Source of the DNA: an uncultured Amylibacter sp.
GTDB lineage: Bacteria; Pseudomonadota; Alphaproteobacteria; Rhodobacterales; Rhodobacteraceae
NCBI GenBank assembly: GCA_943846615.1
Contig: OX044354.1
Coordinates: 1,567,001-1,631,000, forward strand
Direction of reading: 5' to 3'
DNA length: 64,000 nt
Part shown: positions 26,644-35,451 of the stretch, piece by piece
Numbering within the stretch: the first letter of the stretch is position 1
How the letters are laid out: each line of letters begins with the position of its first letter
Translations under genes and position numbers: made by a program
Notes under the pieces: model-generated
Database searches by the model: none
What the model saw: the letters and a program-made list of their open reading frames with translations, nothing else
Told to the model about the DNA's origin: nothing

Positions 26644-26831
26644 ACAGCGTCGACCACATATTCAAATGGTAAGTCAGATAAGGAATACTCGCTTTCGGCG
26701 GCGTTTTTATTATCTTGGAAAATAAGATCGAAAACACCGAATATCCAAAGAATCCAACCAACAAAAAGCGCAACCAAAGCAGTTGAGATCAGCAATAGAA
26801 ATTTGCGTAACATTGGGGTGTCGCGGATCAT
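26589..26831 (-). pseudogene. N-terminal membrane-anchor fragment of the same split gene
   Basis: An 80-codon frame with a cytosolic start (MLRKFLL), one hydrophobic span (LLLISTALVALFVGWILWIFGVF) and the beginning of a beta-rich domain (YVVDAVWLDDQKLLLTIGSNNK) that stops abruptly after KP. The next frame (25699-26643) overlaps by 55 bases and continues the same kind of fold. I read the two as one gene broken by a one-base indel around 26590-26610. The stand-alone reading, a tiny anchored protein, cannot be excluded. Confidence 0.6.
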
Positions 26832-26919
26832 GGGAGTTTAAATTGCTTTCGAATAATATCTTTAAGTGAGCATTCATTGGAAACGCCATAAAGTCAAATA
26901 TGCTTTCCGCATTTGCATT

Positions 26920-26945
26920 GGGGCGTATCAGACCTTATACGCCCC
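26920..26945. promoter_or_regulatory. Perfect 9-bp inverted repeat upstream of leuC
   Basis: GGGGCGTAT-cagacctt-ATACGCCCC, 145 bases upstream of the leuC start in the 259-base divergent region. Either an operator or an mRNA-leader hairpin of leuCD; a short T-run (TTATTTTT) follows 11 bases later, so attenuation is possible. The remainder of the gap shows nothing else beyond the leuC Shine-Dalgarno. Confidence 0.5.
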
Positions 26946-27090
26946 CGTATGACACTTATTTTTGATATGGATGACAAGACAAGATTGCCGTGGCGGTTCC
27001 ATGGGGAGTTTCTGTCTGTGATGGGCGATCTGTAAGCGCCGCCATATTTACGCCACCAATACACGAAAATTCTAGCGGAGGAGACATATC

Positions 27091-28509
27091 ATGTCCGCAC
27101 CTAAAACACTTTACGATAAAATCTGGGATGCACACGTAGCAGACGAAGCCGAAGATGGCACATGTCTGTTGTACATCGACCGTCACTTGGTTCACGAAGT
27201 AACCAGCCCACAAGCATTCGAAGGTTTGCGCATGGCTGGTCGTACAGTTCGCGCACCTGAAAAAACAATTGCTGTGCCTGATCACAACGTTCCAACAACT
27301 TTGGACCGCGCAGACCCAGCGACAATGACCGAAGACAGCCGCATTCAGGTTGAGGCATTGGACAAAAACGCCAAGGAATTTGGCGTGCATTACTACCCAG
27401 TGTCTGACGTTCGTCAGGGCATCGTTCACATCGTTGGCCCAGAGCAGGGTTGGACATTGCCCGGCATGACCGTTGTTTGTGGCGACAGTCACACCGCGAC
27501 ACACGGCGCGTTCGGCGCATTGGCGCACGGTATTGGAACATCAGAAGTTGAGCACGTTTTGGCGACGCAAACGTTGATCCAAAAGAAATCGAAAAACATG
27601 AAGGTGGAAATCACTGGATCGTTGCGCCCAGGTGTTACGGCCAAGGATATTACGATGAATGTTATCGGCAAAACGGGTACCGCCGGCGGTACGGGTTTTG
27701 TGATCGAATACTGTGGCCAAGCGATTGAAGAGCTGTCTATGGAAGGTCGTATGACCGTTTGTAACATGGCAATTGAAGGCGGCGCGCGTGCCGGTTTGAT
27801 TGCGCCAGATCAAAAGACATTCGATTACTGTAATGGCCGTCCGAATGCACCAAAGGGTGCAGAATGGGATGCTGCGTTGGAAAACTGGAAAACGTTGTTT
27901 ACCGACGAAGGTGCACATTTCGACGAAGTGATCACCATCAAAGGCGAAGACATTGCACCATCAGTAACATGGGGTACATCACCAGAAGACGTGTTGCCAA
28001 TCGATGCATTGGTGCCATCACCATCTGATTTCACGGGCGGTAAAGTTGCCGCTGTGGAACGCGCGTTGGCGTACATGGGATTGGAAGCGGGTCAAAAATT
28101 GACTGACGTGAAAATCGACACTGTGTTTATCGGATCATGTACAAACGGACGTATCGAAGATTTGCGCGCTGCGGCGGGTGTTCTGAAAGGTCAGAAAATC
28201 AAGGACGGCATGCGTGCCATGGTTGTTCCTGGTTCTGGTCTGGTACGCGCCCAAGCCGAGGAAGAAGGTTTGGCGCAGATTTTCAAAGACGCAGGTTTTG
28301 AATGGCGCATGGCGGGTTGTTCCATGTGTTTGGCGATGAACCCAGATCAGTTGAAGCCAGAGGAGCGTTGCGCGGCAACGTCCAACCGTAATTTCGAGGG
28401 TCGTCAGGGCCGTGGCGGACGTACGCATCTGGTTTCACCAGTGATGGCAGCAGCAGCAGCCGTGACAGGTAAATTGACAGACATTCGTTCATTCGAGGGA
28501 GCAGCATAA
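27091..28509 (+). CDS. leuC: 3-isopropylmalate dehydratase large subunit
   Basis: A 472-residue aconitase-family subunit. The [4Fe-4S] ligands are in GSCTNGR (about residue 349) and CSMCLAMN (about 409-412), with [12 protein letters not shown] as substrate-binding block. With LeuD it isomerises 2-isopropylmalate to 3-isopropylmalate in leucine synthesis. GGAGGA stands 8 bases upstream of the ATG. The stop overlaps the leuD ATG by one base (TAATG). Codon use is notably rich in GCA/CCA/ACA compared with the catabolic operons at the left end. Confidence 0.97.
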   Translation: MSAPKTLYDKIWDAHVADEAEDGTCLLYIDRHLVHEVTSPQAFEGLRMAGRTVRAPEKTIAVPDHNVPTTLDRADPATMTEDSRIQVEALDKNAKEFGVHYYPVSDVRQGIVHIVGPEQGWTLPGMTVVCGDSHTATHGAFGALAHGIGTSEVEHVLATQTLIQKKSKNMKVEITGSLRPGVTAKDITMNVIGKTGTAGGTGFVIEYCGQAIEELSMEGRMTVCNMAIEGGARAGLIAPDQKTFDYCNGRPNAPKGAEWDAALENWKTLFTDEGAHFDEVITIKGEDIAPSVTWGTSPEDVLPIDALVPSPSDFTGGKVAAVERALAYMGLEAGQKLTDVKIDTVFIGSCTNGRIEDLRAAAGVLKGQKIKDGMRAMVVPGSGLVRAQAEEEGLAQIFKDAGFEWRMAGCSMCLAMNPDQLKPEERCAATSNRNFEGRQGRGGRTHLVSPVMAAAAAVTGKLTDIRSFEGAA

Positions 28510-29114
28510 TGGATAAGTTTACAAACGTTTCTGGTGTTGCAGCGCCAATGCCATTGGTGAACATCGATACTGATATGATCATTCCAAAGCAGTTTTTGAA
28601 AACAATCAAACGTTCTGGCTTGGGCGTTAACCTGTTTGACGAAATGCGTTACAATGCGGATGGTTCTGAAATCGCAGATTTCGTGTTGAACCAACCAGCG
28701 TACCGCAATGCGGAAATCATCGTTGCCGGTGAAAACTTTGGCTGCGGTTCATCACGCGAACACGCCCCTTGGGCGTTGAAGGATTTCGGTGTTTCTGTTG
28801 TGATTTCTGAGAGCTTTGCCGACATTTTTTACAACAACTGTTTTAAGAACGGCATTTTGCCGATCATGTTGCCTAAAGAGGCAGTGGAAACATTGATGGA
28901 CGATGCGACCAAAGGCGAGAACGCGCGTATTTCTGTTGATTTAGAAAACCAAACGGTCTCTGCAACAGATGGTACAGAGTTTGCGTTCGAAGTGGATGCA
29001 TTCAAAAAGCATTGTTTGTTGAACGGTTTGGATGACATTGGCCTGACGTATCAAAAGATTGATGCAATCGACGCATTTGAAAAAGCGCAGGCTGAAAAAA
29101 CACCTTGGCTTTAA
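28509..29114 (+). CDS. leuD: 3-isopropylmalate dehydratase small subunit
   Basis: A 201-residue swivel-domain subunit: [39 protein letters not shown] and [18 protein letters not shown] are all LeuD hallmarks. It completes the substrate site of LeuC. The gene is coupled to leuC by TAATG and followed 28 bases later by a strong intrinsic terminator, so leuCD form a two-gene transcript separate from leuB. Confidence 0.97.
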   Translation: MDKFTNVSGVAAPMPLVNIDTDMIIPKQFLKTIKRSGLGVNLFDEMRYNADGSEIADFVLNQPAYRNAEIIVAGENFGCGSSREHAPWALKDFGVSVVISESFADIFYNNCFKNGILPIMLPKEAVETLMDDATKGENARISVDLENQTVSATDGTEFAFEVDAFKKHCLLNGLDDIGLTYQKIDAIDAFEKAQAEKTPWL

Positions 29115-29142
29115 TAGCACTAAGGTGCCATAATAATGACAC

Positions 29143-29177
29143 AATTGAGGGCGCATAAACGGCGCCCTCAATTTTTT
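29143..29177 (+). terminator. Intrinsic terminator of leuCD
   Basis: AATTGAGGGCGC - ataaacg - GCGCCCTCAATT forms a perfect 12-bp stem, followed by a T-run. Confidence 0.93.
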
Positions 29178-29245
29178 ACTTGTAAATATAACTAATTTAA
29201 AGATTTTAATATGTATTAACGCAAACAACAGGGGGGGGTGGCGAA

Positions 29246-30040
29246 ATGATTTATCGAACTATTGGCGCCCTTGTGCGTGCGCTTATTGTTGCGTTTATCG
29301 TTGTAATTCCTTCTGCATTGGTTTCCGCGGGTGCCAGCCAGGCACAAATGTTTACATTTACCTTTGCGATTTTGGCCAGTGCGGTTGTGTTCGTTGAATA
29401 CGTGGTCGAAGTGCCTGCCGTATTAGAATTCCGATTTGCCAGTCCCTATAATCGTTTGCGGATTTTGTTGATTGCCTTTTTGGCGGTGGTATTATCGCAG
29501 GGTCTGGTCAATCAGTTTTTGAATGGGAATTCGGGCATCGTGCCCATTTCCGCCAAGATAATCGAAGGTTTTATGATTAATTGGCCCAGCCCTACCATTT
29601 TGTTGACTGATGCTTTTGCGCTTGGGCAAACTTCATTGAACGCATTGGTTATTCGCTTGGCGGCATTTGCATCCTGTATGGCGCTATTTTTCGCATTGGT
29701 GTTTGGTGCGTTTATTTGGTTGGGTGCGTGGCCGTTAAGTAAGCGCGGGTTTAACCTTTGGCCAAACATGCCCAGTTTTACCGCGCGTGCGGGACAAAAG
29801 GCTTCGACCAAGATTGTACAAATCGCGATCCTAAGTTTGGCACTGGCGATTACCTTGCCTTATATCATTCCGTATTTCGTATCTTTTGGTGGGGATGCGT
29901 TGGGGATCAATTACGATGACAACTATCTGATGATCTATTGGGTGTTGTTGTTGTGGACATCGATTCCAGCAATGGCCCTCTTTCGTGCGATTTCGTTGAT
30001 GAAATTGGCATTTTTGGCTGAAAATATCCGCAACTTCTAA
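29246..30040 (+). CDS. Integral membrane protein between leuD and leuB
   Basis: A 264-residue protein with about six to seven hydrophobic segments (roughly 7-27, 38-58, 70-90, 133-160, 193-212, 225-245), beginning MIYRTIGALVRALIVAFIV. I do not recognise a family. Its position between leuD and leuB suggests a conserved Rhodobacteraceae neighbour rather than a leucine enzyme. An uninterrupted run of eight G at 29231-29238 acts as its Shine-Dalgarno. It has terminator-delimited flanks upstream and may share a transcript with leuB. Confidence 0.75.
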   Translation: MIYRTIGALVRALIVAFIVVIPSALVSAGASQAQMFTFTFAILASAVVFVEYVVEVPAVLEFRFASPYNRLRILLIAFLAVVLSQGLVNQFLNGNSGIVPISAKIIEGFMINWPSPTILLTDAFALGQTSLNALVIRLAAFASCMALFFALVFGAFIWLGAWPLSKRGFNLWPNMPSFTARAGQKASTKIVQIAILSLALAITLPYIIPYFVSFGGDALGINYDDNYLMIYWVLLLWTSIPAMALFRAISLMKLAFLAENIRNF

Positions 30041-30119
30041 TGTTGCGTTATGCGCTCACCCTTGACCCTTGGGCGGGGACGCATTAGGCCCACATCGAAA
30101 CAGTTTTAGGGAAAAATCC

Positions 30120-31226
30120 ATGAGCAATCCATCGTTGTTAATTTTACCTGGTGACGGCATTGGCCAAGAAGTTATGGCAGAAGTGCGCAAGATCATCGAT
30201 TGGTTCGGCGAAAAGCGCGATCTGACATTTGACGTATCCGAAGATTTGGTTGGCGGCGCAGCATATGACGCACACGGCACACCATTGCACGACGACACGA
30301 TGGCCAAGGCCCAAGAGGTTGACGCCGTATTGTTGGGCGCGGTTGGCGGCCCGAAATATGACGATTTGGATTTCGCAGTAAAACCAGAACGCGGCTTGTT
30401 GCGTTTGCGCAAGGAAATGGATTTGTTTTCCAACCTACGTCCAGCACAGTGTTTCGATGCATTGGCGGATTTTTCATCGCTAAAGAAAGATTTGGTTGCA
30501 GGTCTGGACATCATGATCGTGCGCGAATTGACATCGGGTTCGTATTTCGGTGAACCACGCGGTATCTTCATGGAAGAAGGCCAGCGTGTTGGTATCAACA
30601 CGCAGCGTTACACAGAAGCAGAAATCGATCGTGTTGCACGCAGCGCATTTGAATTGGCACGTCGTCGCAACAACAAAGTATGTTCGATGGAAAAAGCCAA
30701 CGTAATGGAGAGCGGCATCCTGTGGCGCGATGTTGTGACAGAAGTTCACGCGGCGGACTATGCAGATGTTGAATTGTCCCACATGTATGCAGACGCAGGC
30801 GCGATGCAATTGGTGCGTGCGCCAAAACAGTTCGACGTTATTTTGACGGATAACTTGTTTGGCGATTTGTTGTCTGACACGGCGGCGATGTTGACAGGTT
30901 CATTGGGCATGTTGCCATCTGCATCATTGGGTGCGCCGATGGAAAATGGTCGTCCCAAGGCGATGTACGAACCGGTACACGGTTCCGCACCAGACATCAT
31001 GGGCCAAGACAAAGCAAACCCATCAGCATGTGTTCTAAGCTTTGCAATGGCGTTGCGTTACTCATTCGATCAAGGCGCAGAAGCGGATCGTTTGGAAGCG
31101 GCAGTAGAGGCCGTATTGGCCAGCGGCGTGCGCACAGGTGATTTGATGCAGGCCGACGGTGGCAAGCCAGTTGGTTGTGCGGCTATGGGTGATGCGATTA
31201 TCGCAGCATTGGAAGCTTCACTGTAA
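30120..31226 (+). CDS. leuB: 3-isopropylmalate dehydrogenase
   Basis: A 368-residue NAD-dependent dehydrogenase: [14 protein letters not shown] at the N-terminus, [31 protein letters not shown], the metal-binding [10 protein letters not shown] and the [12 protein letters not shown] block. It oxidises and decarboxylates 3-isopropylmalate to 2-ketoisocaproate precursor. The start at 30120 is chosen over an open upstream extension because AGGG lies 6-9 bases before it and [13 protein letters not shown] is the family start. A terminator follows. Confidence 0.97.
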   Translation: MSNPSLLILPGDGIGQEVMAEVRKIIDWFGEKRDLTFDVSEDLVGGAAYDAHGTPLHDDTMAKAQEVDAVLLGAVGGPKYDDLDFAVKPERGLLRLRKEMDLFSNLRPAQCFDALADFSSLKKDLVAGLDIMIVRELTSGSYFGEPRGIFMEEGQRVGINTQRYTEAEIDRVARSAFELARRRNNKVCSMEKANVMESGILWRDVVTEVHAADYADVELSHMYADAGAMQLVRAPKQFDVILTDNLFGDLLSDTAAMLTGSLGMLPSASLGAPMENGRPKAMYEPVHGSAPDIMGQDKANPSACVLSFAMALRYSFDQGAEADRLEAAVEAVLASGVRTGDLMQADGGKPVGCAAMGDAIIAALEASL

Positions 31227-31248
31227 ATTGACTAAATTCGAATTTTTG

Positions 31249-31276
31249 AAGGGCGCGCAGATTTGTGCGCCCTTTT
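31249..31276 (+). terminator. Intrinsic terminator of leuB
   Basis: AAGGGCGCGCA - gattt - TGTGCGCCCTT pairs over 11 positions (one G-U), followed by TTTT within the last arm. Confidence 0.88.
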
Positions 31277-31325
31277 CACGTCGATGTCAGTGGCATTCAA
31301 AATTAACTTGGTGTTAAGTATCCCT

Positions 31326-32723
31326 ATGATTAATCGCCGCACCTTTTTCACCAGCCTGATGGCCAGCACTGCGCTGGGCAATATGGCGCGTGCGCAGGGG
31401 TTTGATGTGGTGACGGCCCAAGATGCGCTGATCTTTGGTGATGGGTTTACGTTGTTTAAGGCGCTGGATTGGATTCGCGAACGCGGATCGGATGATATGG
31501 CTGCCAGTATTATCCAAGCCATGCGATTTTCGCGCGCACCCGCGAATATGTTCACGGAAACATTGGCGGCAATTACGGGTGCGAATGTAGGTTTTGATTG
31601 GTACGATTGGATGCTGTGGCAGGAGAGAAATCCCCAAATCACCCCGCATCCGTTGTTTTCCGAATTCAAGCGTTCCTTATATTCTCGCATTGATCCAAAT
31701 TTCGACGATTTCTTGAAGCCAGAGTATCTGACTCCGGAAAACATGGACATTCGATTGGAAGAGATCGTTTGGGGCGGTGTGAAAAAGGATGGGATTCCGT
31801 CGCTGGATAACCCACGCATGACCATCCCCGAAGCGATTACATATCTACGCGATGATGATCTGGTGTTTGGCGTGTCGATCAACGGCGATGCGCGGGCCTA
31901 TCCGTTGCGGATTATGGGCTGGCATGAAATGTTCAACGATGTGATCGGTGGGGTGCCTGTGGCGCTGGCCTATTGTACGTTATGTGGGTCTGGTATTTTG
32001 TTTGAAACGGCGATCCCTGCATTTGCGGGAATTGATCAGCCGTTGGTTTTTGGGTCGTCTGGTTTTTTGTACCGTTCGAATAAATTGATGTTTGATCGCA
32101 AAACGAATTCACTGTGGAATCAGTTTACGGGCAAGCCAGTTGTTGGGCCACTGGTCGGCAGTGGTTTTGAATTAAAACAACGCCCTGTAGTGATTACCAC
32201 TTGGGCGGAATGGAAAACGCAAAATCCGTTTACTTTGGTTTTGGATTTAGACACCGGATATAATCGCGATTATGGATCGGGTGTGGTCTACAAAGACTAC
32301 TTTGCATCCGATGAATTGATGTTTCCCGTTCAGGTCAATCAAACGGTTCAAAATGCCAAAGATTACGTGTTCGGCATCCGTGAATTCGGCGCATCCAAGG
32401 CATGGCCTTTGGCGGCATTTGCGGACAGCCCTGTGATTAACGATACGATTGGGGGCAAACCTGTTGTGTTACTGGGCAACCCCGAATCGCGCACCGTACG
32501 CGCGTTTGAACGCGGAGAATACGAGTTTAAGCGCGACGTTGATGGGACTCTAAAATCCCAAGGTGGCGCTTCATGGGTTGAGGGCGAAGATGGATTAACC
32601 AACGCAACGGAGCAGGTTTTGGCACGAGTGGCGGGGCATATTGCTTATTGGTTTGCTTGGGACAACTACTTGGGTGCAGAATCTGAAATTTACGAACCTA
32701 TTGCGCAGGCAACGTCAGAATAA
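31326..32723 (+). CDS. DUF3179-domain exported protein
   Basis: A 465-residue protein with a twin-arginine-type leader (INRRTFFTSLMASTALGNMARA) and a DUF3179 core: NGDARAYPLRIMGWHEMFNDVIGGVPVALAYCTLCGSG contains the conserved HE..ND and CTLC motifs, then SSGFLYRSNKLMFDR and LWNQFTGK. Members are periplasmic and probably bind a cofactor or metal through the CxxC; function unknown. The ATG at 31326 begins the signal sequence. The last 26 bases overlap a convergent gene. Confidence 0.86.
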   Translation: MINRRTFFTSLMASTALGNMARAQGFDVVTAQDALIFGDGFTLFKALDWIRERGSDDMAASIIQAMRFSRAPANMFTETLAAITGANVGFDWYDWMLWQERNPQITPHPLFSEFKRSLYSRIDPNFDDFLKPEYLTPENMDIRLEEIVWGGVKKDGIPSLDNPRMTIPEAITYLRDDDLVFGVSINGDARAYPLRIMGWHEMFNDVIGGVPVALAYCTLCGSGILFETAIPAFAGIDQPLVFGSSGFLYRSNKLMFDRKTNSLWNQFTGKPVVGPLVGSGFELKQRPVVITTWAEWKTQNPFTLVLDLDTGYNRDYGSGVVYKDYFASDELMFPVQVNQTVQNAKDYVFGIREFGASKAWPLAAFADSPVINDTIGGKPVVLLGNPESRTVRAFERGEYEFKRDVDGTLKSQGGASWVEGEDGLTNATEQVLARVAGHIAYWFAWDNYLGAESEIYEPIAQATSE

Positions 32724-33051
32724 AATCCGCACCAACACCATGCTCTAAATCGCGTGGTTTTATCAGCACCTGCGTCACCCCATCGGGAATAACCACGCCC
32801 GACAATGATCGTGTAAATGGCTGTTCGTTCACGTGGGGATGGGCCAAGACGCGATAGCCAAGTTCCGTTCCGTCAAGCGCATAGACACCCCAACCATCCG
32901 CATAATGGTCCCAACCCGTATCCGCGTGTTTGATCGTCACGCTGAATGTCCAGCCGCGATTGGATTGTGTGGCGGTGGCATCCACCACCACGGCGGGGCC
33001 TGCCAATGCGGCGCAAGGGATCAAATACAACAGTGCAAGGAAGCGTTTCAT
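32698..33051 (-). CDS. Small periplasmic protein, unknown family
   Basis: A 117-residue exported protein: signal peptide MKRFLALLYLIPCAALA, then a beta-rich domain (VVVDATATQSNRGWTFSVTIKHADTGWDHYADGW, split by motif DTGWDHYADGW) with HPHVNEQPFTRSLSGV. It resembles small Rhodobacteraceae periplasmic proteins without assigned role. It overlaps the DUF3179 gene by 26 bases at the 3' end; its start is divergent from asd. No known catalytic motif. Confidence 0.75.
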   Translation of the reverse strand: MKRFLALLYLIPCAALAGPAVVVDATATQSNRGWTFSVTIKHADTGWDHYADGWGVYALDGTELGYRVLAHPHVNEQPFTRSLSGVVIPDGVTQVLIKPRDLEHGVGADFILTLPAQ

Positions 33052-33150
33052 ACTGGCATACTAACGCCCCTTCACATTTGCACAAGGGCAGGGTATAGGC
33101 GCGATGTCCATAATGGACTTGTCCAAACTTTAACTTCTAGGAGACCTAAA

Positions 33151-34173
33151 ATGGGTTACCGTATTGTTGTCGTTGGTGCCACTGGTAATGTAGGCCGCGA
33201 AACGCTGAATATTCTTGATGAACGTCAATTCCCGATCGATGAGATCGAAGTACTTGCGAGCCGCAAGTCATTGGGAACGGAATGTATGCTGGGCGACAAA
33301 ACGATGAAGACGAAGGACTTGGACACCTTTGATTTCACGGGATGGGACATTGCATTCTTCGCCGTTGGTTCAGAAGCTACGAAAAAATATGCGCCGATTG
33401 CGGCGAAAGCAGGTTGTGTTGTGATCGATAACAGTTCGCTGTTCCGTTACGACCCACAGATCCCGTTGATCGTGCCAGAATGTAACCCAGAAGCAATTCA
33501 CGATTACAAAAACAAAAACATCATCGCGAATCCGAACTGTTCGACATCACAGATGGTTGTAGCGCTAAAGCCATTGCATGATCGTGCGAAGATCAAACGC
33601 GTTGTTGTATCAACATACCAATCTGTGTCTGGTTCAGGCAAAGAGGCGATTGATGAATTGTGGAACATGACCAAGGGCAAATATGTTCCGGGTCAAGAGG
33701 TGGAAGCGAAAGCATACCCCAAGGAAATCGCGTTCAACGTGATCCCACACATCGACGTGTTCATGGATGACGGCTCTACCAAAGAAGAATGGAAAATGGT
33801 TGCGGAAACGAAGAAGATCGTTGATCCAGCAATCAAAGTGTCCGCAACATGTGTGCGCGTTCCTGTATTCGTTGGTCACTCTGAATCCGTAAACATTGAG
33901 TTCGAAGAGTTTTTGGACGAAGACGAAGCGCGCGATATCCTGCGCGAAGCACCGGGTATTATGGTGATCGATAAGCGCGAAGATGGTGGTTACATCACTC
34001 CAGCAGAAGCAGCGGGTGAAGATGCAACGTACATTAGCCGTATTCGCCAAGACGGCACCGTTGAAAACGGGATCAACCTGTGGTGTGTATCGGACAACCT
34101 GCGGAAAGGCGCGGCGTTGAATACAGTTCAGATTGCTGAATTGTTGGGCCGCGAAGTTTTGAAAAAGGGCTAG
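33151..34173 (+). CDS. asd: Aspartate-semialdehyde dehydrogenase
   Basis: A 340-residue enzyme: VVVGATGNVGRETLNIL (NADP loop), NPNCSTSQM with the catalytic Cys near residue 133, VSTYQSVSGSGKEA, and FVGHSESVNIEFEE with the catalytic His. It reduces aspartyl phosphate to the semialdehyde feeding Lys/DAP, Thr and Met. The ATG at 33151 follows AGGAGA by 7 bases; the open frame extends about 100 codons upstream antisense to another gene and is not coding. A terminator follows. Confidence 0.97.
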   Translation: MGYRIVVVGATGNVGRETLNILDERQFPIDEIEVLASRKSLGTECMLGDKTMKTKDLDTFDFTGWDIAFFAVGSEATKKYAPIAAKAGCVVIDNSSLFRYDPQIPLIVPECNPEAIHDYKNKNIIANPNCSTSQMVVALKPLHDRAKIKRVVVSTYQSVSGSGKEAIDELWNMTKGKYVPGQEVEAKAYPKEIAFNVIPHIDVFMDDGSTKEEWKMVAETKKIVDPAIKVSATCVRVPVFVGHSESVNIEFEEFLDEDEARDILREAPGIMVIDKREDGGYITPAEAAGEDATYISRIRQDGTVENGINLWCVSDNLRKGAALNTVQIAELLGREVLKKG

Positions 34174-34198
34174 GCCCCGCGACATTCTGATTAGCTTT

Positions 34199-34230
34199 AA
34201 ACGCCCGCTTTACGCGGGCGTTTATTTTTT
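34199..34230 (+). terminator. Intrinsic terminator of asd
   Basis: AAACGCCCGC - tttac - GCGGGCGTTT is a perfect 10-bp stem, then ATTTTTTA. It separates asd from the AT-rich P450 cassette. Confidence 0.93.
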
Positions 34231-34264
34231 ATACTTGTTCAAAACCAAGTGTTGGGGAATAATT

Positions 34265-35191
34265 GTGGAATTAGATTATCTCAAATCTAAGGATTTGCAT
34301 TGCGTTCCTTATGGTGAGCGATACCGAAATCTGTCCGAAATTTTTGATGAAGACTTTGATGCAATTATCGCAGTTTTGGCGCAAGCCCCCCTATGTGTCG
34401 AGGGGCAGGATCATGTTAATTCACGCAAAGCCATGGCTCTATTGATTGCTAGCAGACTTAAACATGTTCGCAACCAAATACCTGCCATGATTGATATGTA
34501 CTGCGCGAAACTAGATACGCCAGGTACAATAGATTTAATGGGCCATGTTATTAATCCGCTGGTCCACAATTTCTTGGATTTAATAGCAGGGGCAGCCCTG
34601 ACATTGGATCAGAATAGCGACATTTCATCAGTTTTTTCAAAAACAAACGGCATGCGGAAAAGACGCAAAATCAATGAACAAATCGCCTCTTTGCAAGATA
34701 AGCTTAGGGCAAGTTTTCCAAATCAGAGTGATGTGGATATTCAAAGGAAAATCGTTGTCGGAGTGCTAGGAAATGATGCATTGTGTGGCACACTTGGTGC
34801 AACGTTGTATCACATTTTTGAAAATGCTGACCGTATGCCGCTGTCCAAGTTAGCGTATCCTAATATTCCAAATTATTCTGGCGTAAAATTTGTTGACCGG
34901 ATTGCGATGCAAGATACTGTCGTTTGTAAGCACGCCCTTCAGGCGGGCCAAGAATTCGAAGTCAAGTTTGATGAACTACATAAACGTACAACTGAATCTG
35001 AAAAAATGGCTTTGTTTGGCGGTGGAAGACATACATGTCTTGGAAAAGGTATCAGTATGGATCTGTGGGATGGCTTGGTGTTGAATTTGAAACAAAAACA
35101 CATAATGTGTACCGTTAGATCGTATAAGGAACGCAAAGATCATGTGTTCCGAATTCCAGAAGAATTTATAGTGGAAGTATCCTGCGTATGA
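34265..35191 (+). CDS. Short cytochrome P450-like heme protein
   Basis: A 308-residue protein with the P450 heme-thiolate signature FGGGRHTCLG (Cys258), the C-helix pattern DHVNSRKAM (His50/Arg54), and the strand NYSGVKFVDRIAMQDT before the heme loop. It is about 100 residues shorter than usual P450s. The I-helix reads LGNDALCG where (A/G)Gx(D/E)T is expected, so the oxygen-activating Thr is Ala, and I find no K-helix ExxR. It may be a carrier-protein-directed oxidase with unusual chemistry, or a non-classical heme enzyme. The GTG at 34265 is chosen because GGGGA stands 7 bases upstream. It ends in ATGA overlap with the ACP gene. The cassette is AT-rich. Confidence 0.78.
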   Translation: MELDYLKSKDLHCVPYGERYRNLSEIFDEDFDAIIAVLAQAPLCVEGQDHVNSRKAMALLIASRLKHVRNQIPAMIDMYCAKLDTPGTIDLMGHVINPLVHNFLDLIAGAALTLDQNSDISSVFSKTNGMRKRRKINEQIASLQDKLRASFPNQSDVDIQRKIVVGVLGNDALCGTLGATLYHIFENADRMPLSKLAYPNIPNYSGVKFVDRIAMQDTVVCKHALQAGQEFEVKFDELHKRTTESEKMALFGGGRHTCLGKGISMDLWDGLVLNLKQKHIMCTVRSYKERKDHVFRIPEEFIVEVSCV

Positions 35192-35451
35192 GGGAAACAA
35201 GAAAAGCTGTCATTGATGCGCTGCAGAGTGCTACTGGATTTATGAATGATGCTAAGGTCGCCGCTAATGTGATGACCGGCGGTAATATATCATTTGACGT
35301 ATTGGGATTGGACAGTTTGGTCGTGATGGAAGTCGTCATGTCTCTTGAAGATGAACTGGATGTCGAGTTGGAAATAGATGTTTTCAATAATGTTAGTTCA
35401 TTGGCCGAGCTGGTAACGGTGATCGACGAGTATATAGATGAGGTCAAATAG
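35188..35451 (+). CDS. Stand-alone acyl carrier protein
   Basis: An 87-residue acidic four-helix carrier protein. GLDSLVVMEVVMSLEDELDVE carries the phosphopantetheine site DSL (Ser43), followed by the conserved helix 2-3 region and FNNVSSLAELVTVI. It differs from housekeeping AcpP (DSLDTVE) and fits specialised-metabolism carrier proteins. The ATG sits in the stop of the P450-like gene (ATGA), and its 3' end overlaps the hydrolase gene by 14 bases. The arrangement suggests that the P450-like protein modifies a group held on this carrier. Confidence 0.88.
   Translation: MRETRKAVIDALQSATGFMNDAKVAANVMTGGNISFDVLGLDSLVVMEVVMSLEDELDVELEIDVFNNVSSLAELVTVIDEYIDEVK

Noticed and set aside
26967..27035. 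22-codon frame (MDDKTRLPWR...) upstream of leuC as a leucine leader peptide
   Set aside because: Contains only three scattered Leu codons and no terminator/antiterminator pair; not a convincing attenuation leader.
32833..33150. Extended asd reading frame with 100 extra N-terminal codons
   Set aside because: The extension is antisense to the small periplasmic gene and lacks a ribosome site; the AGGAGA at the 33151 ATG decides the start.
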